Shown: positions 7,471-16,008, counted from the stretch's first letter. The stretch: 18,451 nt of DNA from an uncultured Dehalococcoidales bacterium (GCA_905614375.1 CAJQSP010000060.1:1-18451); one strand, 5' to 3'. Translations and numbers: made by a program. The notes: a model not told the origin generated them from the sequence alone.

Positions 7471-7665
7471 CTAAGCCCGAACTTTGCTGTCGAAATTGAT
7501 CTCTACGTGCGTAACGTCGCAGTAGGGTTTCGTCTTTGAAGCACCGCATCGACATAAGCGAAGTTTGCCGTGATGGCCGTATGCGTTGCCATCTTCGTCG
7601 ATCAGATCGAACTTGCCTGAGACTTCTAAGGAATCATGGTCTTGAATACGAATTTCTACTGTCAT
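7471..7665 (-). CDS. CDGSH-type iron-sulfur protein (second of pair)
   Basis: A 64-residue protein with the CDGSH signature CRCGASKTKPYCDVTH near residues 38-53: three cysteines and one histidine in the spacing C-x-C-x8-C-x3-H, which bind a redox-active 2Fe-2S cluster. It begins with beta strands (TVEIRIQDHDSLEVSG) like small bacterial members of this family. Its ATG overlaps the TGA stop of the preceding CDGSH gene (ATGA), so the two are translationally coupled. Family members take part in electron transfer or Fe-S handling; the exact job here is unknown. The two proteins are related in layout but clearly diverged, so they may form a heterodimer. Confidence 0.87.
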   Translation of the reverse strand: MTVEIRIQDHDSLEVSGKFDLIDEDGNAYGHHGKLRLCRCGASKTKPYCDVTHVEINFDSKVRA

Positions 7666-7865
7666 TTTACCGCCCTCGAAGAATCAACGAAATCGCAACT
7701 GCTGTGCGCTCCTGTACAGAACGGCTTCTCGGTGGATTCGCCGCAGCGACACAACCAAGTTTCGTCAGTCAATTCCAGTTTGTTGCCTTCACCGTCAATC
7801 AATACGAAATCGCCTTTGACGTGGTACGGACCATCGTCGCCGGGAATAATCGTCGCTTCAGCCAT
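7662..7865 (-). CDS. CDGSH-type iron-sulfur protein (first of pair)
   Basis: A 67-residue protein with the signature CRCGESTEKPFCTGAH (about residues 39-54): Cys, Cys, Cys and His in the standard spacing, with Thr replacing the Asp after the third cysteine. A clean AGGAG lies seven bases before the ATG, supporting this start. The N-terminal half (IIPGDDGPYHVKGDFVLI) matches the usual strand arrangement before the cluster motif. It overlaps the second CDGSH gene by four bases. The pair stands between a ceramidase-like gene and the Ldh2 dehydrogenases on the same strand, so longer cotranscription with the dehydrogenases, 139 bases upstream, is possible but not shown. Confidence 0.87.
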   Translation of the reverse strand: MAEATIIPGDDGPYHVKGDFVLIDGEGNKLELTDETWLCRCGESTEKPFCTGAHSSCDFVDSSRAVK

Positions 7866-8004
7866 TATCTGCTCCTAAATAAAGTTGAGTTTTGCCGGTC
7901 CGTTTAATCAACTGAACGACTATCCCCGTGATCCAGATGTATTAAACCATGCATTTGGCGCGAATGGCGCAGGAGTGGCGTGTCGGAAATCGTCTGACGA
8001 GAAC

Positions 8005-9090
8005 CTATCTCAGATCGCAGTCGATGCCGGTTTCTGCGCAGTACGACTCAAACCACTCGATTACTTCCTTGTGGAACGGTATACCAGTTTTCATGCGTTC
8101 CTTTTCATCTTCGTCTTCCTTGAGACCTGCGTACAAAACGCGCTCGAAGCCCTTTGCTGGCGGAACGTCGACTATGTACTGCAAGAGGGCGTCCATATCG
8201 TCTTTGAACTTCTCAGTATCGGTGAATGCTTCGATATCGTAAGCTTGGAAGAAGTGACCACCCGAACCACCGACAATTGGACCCGGTCCGTAGCCGGATA
8301 GTTCATTACAAATAATCTCGTTCATTAGCGCTAGGCCGTAGCCCTTATGCGATCCGTTCTCACGGGTACCTCCGATGTGGAGTAAGTAGTAGTCGCCAGT
8401 GTCGGGAGGAGGAACTTCTTCAAGGATCGGTTCACCGTCAAGATCCGTCACCCAGCCCGATTCGATATTTGCACCGATTCGTCGGGCTAGACCGATCTTG
8501 TTATTGGCAACCTGAGTAGTCGCTACATCAAATAAGAACGGTGGCATGTTCCGAGCTGGCGCGGCCCAAGCTATTGGGTTCGTGCCCATAACGGGTTTTG
8601 AACCGAACGTCGGAACCGTCTGATTAGCTCCTCCAGCAGTCATACAGTGGCCAATCATGCCTTGCTCAGCTGCCATCATTGCGTAGTAGCCACAGCCAGC
8701 GAGGTGACCCGAGTTTTTCACGGTAACGGCCGCCATTCCAAACTCTTTGGCTTTGTCGATCGCCTGCTGCATTGCCCATGGGCCCACGTGAATTCCAAGC
8801 GCGCCGTCTGCGTCGACCGTCATGGTCGTTTTTGTCTCTCGCTCAATTTTAAAATCTGGAGTGGCGTTTAACGTCTTCTCACCGTACTCAGCGACGTATC
8901 GACGTAGTCCGTTGGAAACGCCGTGAGATTCCACACCACGTAGATCGTTCTTTATTAGAACATCGGCTGAACTCGCAGCCTCGTCGGCGGGTACTCCGCT
9001 GTGTCGAAGGATTCCCTCGGTTACGGTCCTAATGCGTTCTACAGCAACGTATACGCGGTCTTGTTCGGGAACTTTGAAGCGTTCGAGCAT
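8005..9090 (-). CDS. Ldh2-family malate/L-lactate (2-hydroxyacid) dehydrogenase, copy 2
   Basis: A 361-residue NAD(P)-dependent oxidoreductase of the malate/lactate/ureidoglycolate dehydrogenase family, a fold distinct from classical LDH. Motifs: RGVESHGVSN (51-60), with the conserved His56; NSGHLAGCGYYAMMA (about 126-140); MGTNPIAWAAP; and HKGYGLALMNEIICNELSG near residue 250. Length is typical (330-360). The start MLERFKVPEQ is shared with the neighbouring copy, which confirms the ATG at 9090; a weak AAAGG lies upstream. It follows copy 1 with a 123-base gap containing a palindrome (9142-9161). Substrate cannot be read from the sequence; members act on malate, sulfolactate, ureidoglycolate, 2,3-diketogulonate or proline-like imines. 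An enzyme of 2-hydroxyacid catabolism is the safe call. Confidence 0.9.
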   Translation of the reverse strand: MLERFKVPEQDRVYVAVERIRTVTEGILRHSGVPADEAASSADVLIKNDLRGVESHGVSNGLRRYVAEYGEKTLNATPDFKIERETKTTMTVDADGALGIHVGPWAMQQAIDKAKEFGMAAVTVKNSGHLAGCGYYAMMAAEQGMIGHCMTAGGANQTVPTFGSKPVMGTNPIAWAAPARNMPPFLFDVATTQVANNKIGLARRIGANIESGWVTDLDGEPILEEVPPPDTGDYYLLHIGGTRENGSHKGYGLALMNEIICNELSGYGPGPIVGGSGGHFFQAYDIEAFTDTEKFKDDMDALLQYIVDVPPAKGFERVLYAGLKEDEDEKERMKTGIPFHKEVIEWFESYCAETGIDCDLR

Positions 9091-9141
9091 TGGGGCAATA
9101 CCTTTTCATCAACAGATGACGTAGAGACAGTGCTGCCTGAA

Positions 9142-9161
9142 TAATTTCCATACGGAAATTA
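9142..9161. promoter_or_regulatory. Perfect palindrome between the two dehydrogenase genes
   Basis: TAATTTCC (9142-9149) and GGAAATTA (9154-9161) flank a four-base centre, giving 8-bp perfect arms about 50 bases upstream of the ATG of dehydrogenase copy 2. There is no T-run, so it fits an operator better than a terminator. It may allow copy 2 to be controlled separately. Confidence 0.4.
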
Positions 9162-9213
9162 ATGCGGTCAGAAATTGCGAATATTGCAGCCGCAACACTT
9201 TACTTCAAAAGAC

Positions 9214-10299
9214 CTATCGCAAGTCGCAGTCGATGCCTGCTTCGGCACAATACGACTCGAACCAGTCGATGACCTCGAAGTGATACGGAATGCCATCTTT
9301 AAGGCGCAGCTTCTCCTCTTCGTCTTCTTTAAGGCCCGCATACAAAACTCGTTCGTGCCCTTTGGCGGGCGGCACATCGACGATGTACTGAAGCAAGGAA
9401 TCCATGTCGTCGAGGAACTTTTCGGTATCCGTAAACGCCTCAATGTCGTAAGCCTGGAAGAAATGCCCGCCCGGTATTCCATGCACCGGACCAGGACCGA
9501 ATCCTGATAGCTCGTTGCAGATAATTTCGTTCATCAGAGCCAGACCATAGCCCTTGTGTGAACCGTTCTCTCGGGTACCACCGAACGGCAGCATGAAGTA
9601 CTCACCCGGTGCGGGAGTATCGACTGGCTCCATGATCGGGGTGCCTTCGGAATCTGTGATCCACCCGGGCTCAACTTTCGCCCCGGTGCGGCGGGCGAGG
9701 GCGAGTTTATTTCCAGCGACTTGCGTTGTTGCTATATCGAATAGAAACGGCGGCATTTTTCGTGCTGGTGCAGCCCATGCAACCGGATTCGTACCCATGA
9801 CTGGTCTTGACCCGAAAGTCGGCACTGTTGAAAGGGTGTTACCGGCCGTCATGCAGTGTCCGATCATCCCCTGATCTGCAGCCATCATCGCGTAGTAACC
9901 GCAGCCCGCGAGATGACCCGAATTGATCACCGCTACTGCTGCCATGCCGAACTCTTTCGCCCGGTCGATTGCCTGCTGCATCGCCCATGGACCAATATGT
10001 GTGCCGAGGGCTCCATCAGCGTCAATTGTCATAGTCGTCTTGGATTCCCGAAGCACCTTGTACTCGGGAGTTGGGTTAATCGTCTCAGTGCCATACTCCC
10101 GAACATAACGACGCATGCCGTTCGAAACGCCGTGCGATTCGTTTCCGCGAAGATCGTTTTTCATCAGCACGTCGGTCGATACTCCGGCGTCTTCAGTCGA
10201 CACACCGTTGTGCCTGAATATCGCTTCAGTCACGGCTCTCATCCGCTCTTGTGGAACATAAACACGGTCTTGTTCTGGAACCTTGAAGCGTTCGAGCAT
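9214..10299 (-). CDS. Ldh2-family malate/L-lactate (2-hydroxyacid) dehydrogenase, copy 1
   Basis: Exactly the same length (361 aa) as its downstream neighbour and very similar throughout, with identical stretches such as MLERFKVPEQDRVYV, VGPWAMQQAID with one change, and HKGYGLALMNEIICNELSG. The conserved SHGVSNG, NSGHLAGCGYYAMMA and MGTNP.AWAAP motifs are present, so it should be active. Differences cluster in the N-terminal helices (about 15-45) and around 205-245 (GWITDSEGTPIMEPVDTP), the region that borders the substrate pocket in this family, which suggests different substrate preference. AAGGA lies about ten bases before the ATG. It is the first gene of the minus-strand run and faces the amidase genes across a 280-base divergent promoter region. 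Confidence 0.9.
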   Translation of the reverse strand: MLERFKVPEQDRVYVPQERMRAVTEAIFRHNGVSTEDAGVSTDVLMKNDLRGNESHGVSNGMRRYVREYGTETINPTPEYKVLRESKTTMTIDADGALGTHIGPWAMQQAIDRAKEFGMAAVAVINSGHLAGCGYYAMMAADQGMIGHCMTAGNTLSTVPTFGSRPVMGTNPVAWAAPARKMPPFLFDIATTQVAGNKLALARRTGAKVEPGWITDSEGTPIMEPVDTPAPGEYFMLPFGGTRENGSHKGYGLALMNEIICNELSGFGPGPVHGIPGGHFFQAYDIEAFTDTEKFLDDMDSLLQYIVDVPPAKGHERVLYAGLKEDEEEKLRLKDGIPYHFEVIDWFESYCAEAGIDCDLR

Positions 10300-10579
10300 G
10301 CGTGCAGATCCTTATCGGTTTCAGGAAGTGAGCGATGGTATTCGGTAGCGGCAACACTCTACATCACGCCAAGCGTGATTTGCGTTCTGAACATCGGCGG
10401 CAGTTACTTGTTGTGCGACAACCATCCCAGAACGGATGGAAATCTCTTCATGACTTTCATTCGGCGAACTGGTTCGCAAAATCTTTTAGTTCTCTGGTTT
10501 ATTAGGCATTTTTTAGATCTTTAGTGCCCTATTACTCGGAGTATGCTTCGCCTCAAATAATAAGAGGATCAACGAACGC
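10300..10579. promoter_or_regulatory. Divergent promoter region with two dyad-symmetric sites
   Basis: This 280-base region separates divergently transcribed dehydrogenase and amidase genes. ATCACGC-CAA-GCGTGAT (10363-10379) is a perfect 7-bp dyad, and GCGAAC-TG-GTTCGC (10464-10477) is a perfect 6-bp dyad. The latter resembles a Gram-positive LexA box (GAAC-N4-GTTC) but has a two-base spacer, so I do not call it that. AT-rich sequence (10478-10520) lies between the second dyad and the amidase genes. No coding frame is convincing. Confidence 0.45.
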
Positions 10580-10777
10580 ATGGAATACCGAACCGATGAA
10601 CAGGTTATTACCCGAGCTCGACAGATCGCACCGCTGGCAGACGATGACCTGCCGTCACTGATCATATTGGCTAACGGTGTCAGAGAGTATTGTGACTTAA
10701 TGGAAAGTCTGATTCCTGAGCTTGGTGGTGAGATAGACGTGACAAAAATGTCACGAAACATGGATGGTGACGCGTAA
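10580..10777 (+). CDS. Small GatC/AtzG-like amidase partner protein
   Basis: A 65-residue acidic, mostly helical protein (YRTDEQVITRARQIAPLADD, then LIILANGVREYCDLMESLI) directly ahead of the amidase; its TAA stop and the amidase ATG share a base (TAATG). A GAGG lies about 13 bases before the ATG. Small helical proteins encoded immediately upstream of amidase-signature enzymes are known: GatC for GatA, and AtzG for AtzE, where the small protein is needed for a stable complex. Size, position and coupling fit that arrangement. The sequence similarity itself is weak and I infer the role mainly from context. Confidence 0.6.
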   Translation: MEYRTDEQVITRARQIAPLADDDLPSLIILANGVREYCDLMESLIPELGGEIDVTKMSRNMDGDA

Positions 10778-12210
10778 TGTTCGCCAATCCCCACCTTCTG
10801 TCTCTCTCCGAGCAAACTCGCCTCATTCGTGAAGGTTCCCTCACCGCAGTCGAGTTGGTTCAGTCACATCTTGATCAGATATCAAAACTCAACCCGAAAT
10901 TGAACTCACTAATAGCGGTCGATCCCGAAGGTGCGCTAAAGCACGCCAGAGAGATCGACGCTGCACATGCCAAAGGTGAAGAACTTGGGCCACTGGCCGG
11001 TGTGACTCTCGGTGTAAAAGACGCAGTTCCTGTGAAAGGTATGCCCTGGACGATCAACTCTCGTTTGTTCGAAGACCGAGTGCCTGAAGATGACCCACCT
11101 GCTATAGCCCGACTAAAAAAGGCAGGAGCAATCATCATTGGTAAAGCCAATTTAAACGAATTCTTCTCCAGGCCAACTGAATCCGATCTAAATCCCCCGC
11201 CATGGAATCCGTGGAACCCAGAACGAATGTCTGTCGGATCATCAAGTGGCTCCGGTGCTGCGCTGGCTGCCCGAATGGCAAGCGGAACAATCGGTGTCGA
11301 TGGCGGTGGAAGCGTTCGACTTCCAGCCGGAGCCCACAATCTATACGGAATCAAACCAACTCACGGGCTAGTGAGCCGGACCGGCGTGGGGCGAAGCGAA
11401 CATAGTGAGATATGTCCGCTTGGGTTCACTGCCCTCGACACAGCGATGATGCTCGAAGCCATGGTCGGGTACGAACCCACCGATGACCTAAGTTGGGCAG
11501 GCGATGTCCCTGCGTACGCAGCAAATATCAATGCAGATATTAACGGGTGGAGAATAGGTGTCCCGAGAGGGTTTATCGATTCAGTACCAAACGAATCTGA
11601 AGTGATGGAAGGCTTCGAAGATTTCCTAAAAGAACTCCAACAACTGGGCTGCGAGATAGTTGAATTCGACATTCAGGGGATGGCTGAAGCCCGCGCTGCA
11701 ACGTTCCTAACTCTCTTCTCAAATTCCTACCAGCGGCACCAGAAAACAGTGAAGGAGGACTGGGGCACCTATGGACCGCAATCGCGAGTAAACCTTCTTC
11801 AAGGCGCATTCATGTCGTCGACCGACTTAATCAATGCAGGCGATGTCGGTCGAGCGTTCAAAGCCTATTTTTCTAAGAAATTGGATGATCTAAATCTGAA
11901 AGCGATCGCTACGCCGACTTCTCCGTTTGCAACAGCTGAGCGATCACGTCGCCCGGGCGAACATTCCCGTGGAATAAACGCTTGCTACACAGCACCTTTC
12001 AATATATCTGGGCACCCGTCGATCAGCGTGCCGGCTGGATTCGGGGAAGCGGGAATACCGGTTGGAGCAATGCTTACAGGTGGGCTTCACGACGATATAT
12101 CGCTTCTCCAACTGGCTCACGCCTACGACAAAGCCGTCGTTTGGAGCCAGCAATCTCCGTCCCTCTTAGTAACCACTAATGTCAGACCACCACCACCTAA
12201 TAAGCAATAA
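10777..12210 (+). CDS. Amidase-signature-family amidohydrolase
   Basis: A 477-residue amidase. The Ser-cisSer-Lys triad is visible: Lys81 in LGVKDAV, the serine cluster S155-S157 in VGSSSGSGAA, and the nucleophile Ser179 in GVDGGGSVRLPAG. The N-terminal LTAVELVQSHLDQISKLNP and the KPTHGLVSRTG segment (193-203) are also typical. The family hydrolyses amide bonds (aryl and alkyl amides, carbamates, Gln of tRNA in GatA). Length fits free amidases. The sequence is not GatA-like in its C-terminal part and no gatB is nearby, so a catabolic amidase is likelier. The overlap with the small upstream protein suggests a two-subunit enzyme comparable to AtzE-AtzG. The serine motif has Ser in place of the second and last conserved glycine/serine positions, a small deviation from GGSSGGS. 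Confidence 0.9.
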   Translation: MFANPHLLSLSEQTRLIREGSLTAVELVQSHLDQISKLNPKLNSLIAVDPEGALKHAREIDAAHAKGEELGPLAGVTLGVKDAVPVKGMPWTINSRLFEDRVPEDDPPAIARLKKAGAIIIGKANLNEFFSRPTESDLNPPPWNPWNPERMSVGSSSGSGAALAARMASGTIGVDGGGSVRLPAGAHNLYGIKPTHGLVSRTGVGRSEHSEICPLGFTALDTAMMLEAMVGYEPTDDLSWAGDVPAYAANINADINGWRIGVPRGFIDSVPNESEVMEGFEDFLKELQQLGCEIVEFDIQGMAEARAATFLTLFSNSYQRHQKTVKEDWGTYGPQSRVNLLQGAFMSSTDLINAGDVGRAFKAYFSKKLDDLNLKAIATPTSPFATAERSRRPGEHSRGINACYTAPFNISGHPSISVPAGFGEAGIPVGAMLTGGLHDDISLLQLAHAYDKAVVWSQQSPSLLVTTNVRPPPPNKQ

Positions 12211-12241
12211 ACGTCGTGCGCTTCTCGGCGGTATTTTTCAG

Positions 12242-12552
12242 CAAATATTGCACACGCCACTATCAAAGCCGTTGTTGATAGCGGTTGATGGAGTCGACAG
12301 GGTTGGCAAAACGGTTTTCGCAGGCGAACTACCGAACATGCTTATCTAACTCGGTATAGAAGTTGTTGAGTCCAGCGCTGACCACATTCACAAGTCAAAA
12401 TCTTATCGGTAACGTTGAGGTGAATACTCGGCAACCGGGTTTTACGAGGGTTTGTTCAACTATAAAAGATCAAATCTCTCGTGCTTGACCCGCTCAAGCC
12501 AGATGGTAATCGACAGTGAGTGCCATCAGCATTCGACCACACAACCGATTCG
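12242..12552 (+). pseudogene. Decayed uridine-kinase-like P-loop gene
   Basis: In the 476-base gap between amidase and first M81 gene, one frame reads KPLLIAVDGVDRVGKTVFAG, an intact-looking Walker A (GVDRVGKT, 12290-12313) in the context usual for uridine-kinase-family proteins (viavDGvdgaGKTtfA). After a TAA (12347) the same frame continues LGIEVVESSADHIHKSKSYR, then, past further stops, GEYSATGFYEGLFNY, matching the family segments (Gr.Vvras.ddfh.p..yR) and (rg..spegfy.dsfdy). The similarity then moves to another frame at about 12484: LDPLKPDGNRQ, a TGA, and VPSAFDHTTDS. At least four stops and one frameshift make this a pseudogene. The C-terminal half of a normal 200-residue kinase is not recognisable. 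Confidence 0.65.
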
Positions 12553-12686
12553 ATGAGAAGTCCCCTCGCTGCGGGGTTCAAACCCATGTGGGTCGAGGTA
12601 CTATCTCGACCGACAGACAGCTAAAAGTCTGAACGGCTACCGAGTCGACCAATACCCTTCTGGCACGATCAAACTGAGAGAAAATA

Positions 12687-14255
12687 ATGAGATTCGCCAT
12701 TCTCGGCATTTCGCACGAGACCAATACTTTTTCAAAGGTCCCAGCAACTTACGAAGAATTCGAGAAGGCGACTATCGCCCGCGGACAAGAAATTGTCGAT
12801 CTATACGCCGAATCTCAGTACACCATTTCGGGCTATCTTCAGGGTGCTGAAGAACTTGGATTTGAAGCTGTGCCGCTCATGTACGCGAACACAGGACCTA
12901 TTGGAACCATCACCAAAGATGCCTACGACCGTCTTTCGAACGAAATGCACCAGCTCCTGCGTGATGAAGGTCCGTGGGACGGCGTATTAATCAGTAACCA
13001 CGGTGCAGCGGTTTCGGAAGAATTTCCTGATATGGACGCTGAATTTACTCGAGTCGTTCGAGAAATTGTCGGATCCGACGTTCCAGTCGGCGTAACGCTC
13101 GACATGCACGCAAATATTTCAAAAGACACTGTCGCTAACACCGACGTGTGCATCGTTTGGCGAACCTGCCCGCACCTCGACACCAAGCTGCGGGGTCGCA
13201 AGACAGCCGAACTCATTTACCGAACTGCCCTAGGCGAAATCAAGCCTACCCAGTTCATCGAAATGCCTCCTATGCTCGTAAACATCGTCAAGCAGTTCAC
13301 TGGCCAAGAGCCAATGCTGAGTCTTGTCGATGAATGTGTAGCAGCCAACGAAATCGAAAACGTGCTCGACACGTCGATTGCCGAAGGCTACCCATACGCC
13401 GACGTCGACGAAATGGGAATGTCGTGGATCACGATCACCGACGGCGATGCAGAACTCGCTGAAAAGACTTCAAAAGACCTTGCTGCTGCAGCATGGACCA
13501 AGCGAGTCGATCTCAACAAGCCAGTTTCCAGCATTCCAGACGCCCTAACTCAGGCTGAAGAGCTTTACGTTGGACCCAAGCCCGAAGGCATCGAAAACTT
13601 CATGCCAAGCGATGGATCTGCTCTTGCCGAACCTGAGAAGAGTGCCCACTCGCATTTGGGACCTATCGTTCTAATGGACGTTGGAGACAACATCGGTGGG
13701 GGATCTTCCGCCGACTCGACTCATATTCTCAAGGTCGCCAAAGAGATGGGTGTGACCGGATATCTTCAGAGTCTCTACGATCCTGAAGCGGTCGAAGCGT
13801 GTGTCACCGCTGGTATTGGCGCCGAGCTGGCGCTTGATGTCGGAGGCAAGACCGACGACATGCACGGCGAGCCTGTTCACGTTGTTGGGACAGTGTCGGT
13901 GATAGACGATGGGCCATATGAAGAAACTCGACCAACTCACGGTGGCTATCGCTTTTATGACGATGGCAAGCGAGTGCTGTTCAACACGGTAGATGGCATG
14001 ACTATTCTGCTTACTTCGGCACGTAGTGGAAATACGGCTCGAGCACAGATGTACTCGATGGGCATCAACCCTGAAGATTACCGAGTCGTAGTAGCGAAGG
14101 GTGTTAGTTCACCTCGTCCCGCCTACCAACCGATTGCGGCTGAAATCATCATCGTGAATAGCCCTGGTGTAACGTCTGCAGACTTGGATACTTTTGAATT
14201 CAAAAATCGACGAATACCTCTGTATCCGTTTGAAGAACCCGACTACACACCATAG
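12687..14255 (+). CDS. M81-family metallopeptidase (MlrC-like), copy 1
   Basis: A 522-residue protein with the N-terminal M81 domain (about 1-300; starts MRFAILGISHETNTF) and the MlrC C-terminal domain (about 330-510, with GPIVLMDVGDNIGGGSSADS). Candidate zinc ligands are Asp139 and His141 in LDMHANIS and His163 in CPHLDTKLRG; the D-x-H and second His 22 residues later match the MlrC zinc site. MlrC of microcystin degraders cleaves linear products of the cyclic toxin, but most M81 proteins are in organisms with no such pathway and probably cut other small peptides or amides. No signal peptide is present, so it is cytoplasmic. A GAGAG precedes the ATG. It is followed after 20 bases by a close duplicate, so the two are an operon. 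Confidence 0.9.
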   Translation: MRFAILGISHETNTFSKVPATYEEFEKATIARGQEIVDLYAESQYTISGYLQGAEELGFEAVPLMYANTGPIGTITKDAYDRLSNEMHQLLRDEGPWDGVLISNHGAAVSEEFPDMDAEFTRVVREIVGSDVPVGVTLDMHANISKDTVANTDVCIVWRTCPHLDTKLRGRKTAELIYRTALGEIKPTQFIEMPPMLVNIVKQFTGQEPMLSLVDECVAANEIENVLDTSIAEGYPYADVDEMGMSWITITDGDAELAEKTSKDLAAAAWTKRVDLNKPVSSIPDALTQAEELYVGPKPEGIENFMPSDGSALAEPEKSAHSHLGPIVLMDVGDNIGGGSSADSTHILKVAKEMGVTGYLQSLYDPEAVEACVTAGIGAELALDVGGKTDDMHGEPVHVVGTVSVIDDGPYEETRPTHGGYRFYDDGKRVLFNTVDGMTILLTSARSGNTARAQMYSMGINPEDYRVVVAKGVSSPRPAYQPIAAEIIIVNSPGVTSADLDTFEFKNRRIPLYPFEEPDYTP

Positions 14256-14275
14256 ACAAGAATCAGGAGGCTAAT

Positions 14276-15862
14276 TTGAGAGTAGCTATTCTAGGCATTT
14301 CTCACGAGACCAACACTTTTTCTATCACACCGGCGACGTATGGAGAGTTTGAGAACAGTAGCGGTCACGTCGGTAAAATCTTGCGCGGTGATGAAATCGC
14401 TGATCAGTATGCAACATCAGAATACACAATCGCCGGATACTTACAAGCTGCGGAAGAACTTGGATTCGAACCTGTGTTGTTGATGCACGCACGAACAGGA
14501 CCAATCGGCACAATCACCAAAGACGCATATGACCGTCTTTCAAGCGAAATGCTCGGCATGTTGCGTGACCAAGGGCCATGGGACGCAGTCCTACTGGCCA
14601 ACCATGGGGCAGCAGTATCCGAAGAATTTCCAGATATGGACGCAGAATTTACACGCGCTGTTCGCAAAATAGTTGGACCTCAGGTACCTGTAGGTATAAC
14701 GCTAGATATGCACGCTAATATCTCTAAAGATACCGTTGCAAACACAGATGTCTGTGTAGTCTGGCGAACAACACCACACCTCGATACGAAACTAAGAGGA
14801 CGAAAAACCGCCGAGATGATCTACCGAACTGTAAGGGGTGAAATCAACCCTGTACAGTTCATAGAAATGCCTCCCATGCTGGTCAATATCGTCAAACAGT
14901 TCACCGGTCAGGAACCCATGAAGAGCCTCGTAGACGAATGCGTTGCGGCCAACGAAATTCCTAAAGTACTCGACACCTCAATTTCCGAGGGTTACCCATA
15001 CTCCGACGTACAAGAGATGGGTATGTCATGGATCGCCATCACTGATGGTGATCCCGATCTAGCGGAAAAGGTATCGAAGGATCTGGCCGCCAGTGCGTGG
15101 ACTAGGCGAGTTGATCTCAACAAGCCTGTCCCCAACATACCGGACGCCCTCAGACAAGCAGAAGAACGATATGTTGGACCAAAGCCTGAAGGTGTCGAAA
15201 ACTATCTACCGGATGATGGATCGGCCCTGCCTGAAGCTGAGCAATCGGATCACTCACATCTCGGTCCTATCGTACTCATGGACGTCGGAGACAACATCGG
15301 TGGAGGGTCATCGGCAGACTCAACCCACATCTTGAAAGTCGCTCAGGAAATGGGAATCGAAGGATTCTTACAGAGCCTTTACGACCCTGAATCTGTAGAA
15401 GCTTGTGTTGCCGCTGGAACAGGTGCTGAAATATCTCTTGAAGTCGGTGGCAAGACCGACGATATGCACGGTGAACCGGTCCACGTTGTTGGAACTGTAT
15501 CTGTTATCGACGATGGACCTTATGAAGAAACGAGGCCTACACACGGCGGTACCAGGTTCTATAACGATGGCAAGCGTGTACTTTTCAACACTGCCGATGG
15601 CATGACGATACTCTTGACTTCACAGCGAAGCGGAAACACCGCTCGAGAGCAAATGTACTCAATGGGAATCAACCCTGAGGATTACAGAATTGTCGTCGCT
15701 AAAGGGGTCAGTTCACCAAGGCCGGCATACCAGCCGATTGCCGCCGAAATCATCATTGTGAACAGTCCGGGCGTAACCTCTGCCGATCTAGGTACGTTCG
15801 AATTTAAGAGTCGCCGAGTCCCACTCTATCCATTTGAGGAACCCGTTTACCCGGTTGAATAG
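14276..15862 (+). CDS. M81-family metallopeptidase (MlrC-like), copy 2
   Basis: A 528-residue paralogue of the preceding gene. A perfect AGGAGG (14264-14269) six bases before a TTG fixes the start at TTG, and the product then begins MRVAILGISHETNTF exactly like copy 1. The metal-site residues are kept: Asp144, His146 and His168. It carries an insertion of a few residues near 29-38 (SSGHVGKILRG) compared with copy 1. Most of the difference between copies is conservative, and protein identity is high (by eye about four fifths), while codons differ widely, so the duplication is not recent. Both should act on related substrates, either as a heteromer or with different specificity. No clear terminator follows; a CGATAGC/GTTATCG stem (15888-15908) lacks an adjacent T-run. 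Confidence 0.9.
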   Translation: MRVAILGISHETNTFSITPATYGEFENSSGHVGKILRGDEIADQYATSEYTIAGYLQAAEELGFEPVLLMHARTGPIGTITKDAYDRLSSEMLGMLRDQGPWDAVLLANHGAAVSEEFPDMDAEFTRAVRKIVGPQVPVGITLDMHANISKDTVANTDVCVVWRTTPHLDTKLRGRKTAEMIYRTVRGEINPVQFIEMPPMLVNIVKQFTGQEPMKSLVDECVAANEIPKVLDTSISEGYPYSDVQEMGMSWIAITDGDPDLAEKVSKDLAASAWTRRVDLNKPVPNIPDALRQAEERYVGPKPEGVENYLPDDGSALPEAEQSDHSHLGPIVLMDVGDNIGGGSSADSTHILKVAQEMGIEGFLQSLYDPESVEACVAAGTGAEISLEVGGKTDDMHGEPVHVVGTVSVIDDGPYEETRPTHGGTRFYNDGKRVLFNTADGMTILLTSQRSGNTAREQMYSMGINPEDYRIVVAKGVSSPRPAYQPIAAEIIIVNSPGVTSADLGTFEFKSRRVPLYPFEEPVYPVE

Positions 15863-16008
15863 ATCATTTAACCTAAGCCAAAGTTTACGATAGCGGCATC
15901 TGTTATCGAGTACAACTGGGGATTTTTGTGTGGGGACGTGCTGTTTGATCTCCTAGGCTTAAGAGAATGTGAAACCAACTCTGGTCAATAGGCAATAAAC
16001 TTAATCCC

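Noticed and set aside
7328..7555. Minus-strand frame of 75 codons between the ceramidase-like and CDGSH genes
   Set aside because: It overlaps the end of the CDGSH gene in another frame and has no conserved features or ribosome-binding site.
10464..10477. GCGAACTGGTTCGC as a LexA/SOS box
   Set aside because: Gram-positive LexA boxes have four bases between GAAC and GTTC; here there are two.
9856..10524. Plus-strand open frame of 222 codons opposite dehydrogenase copy 1
   Set aside because: It is a shadow of the strongly supported minus-strand gene and carries no recognisable motif.
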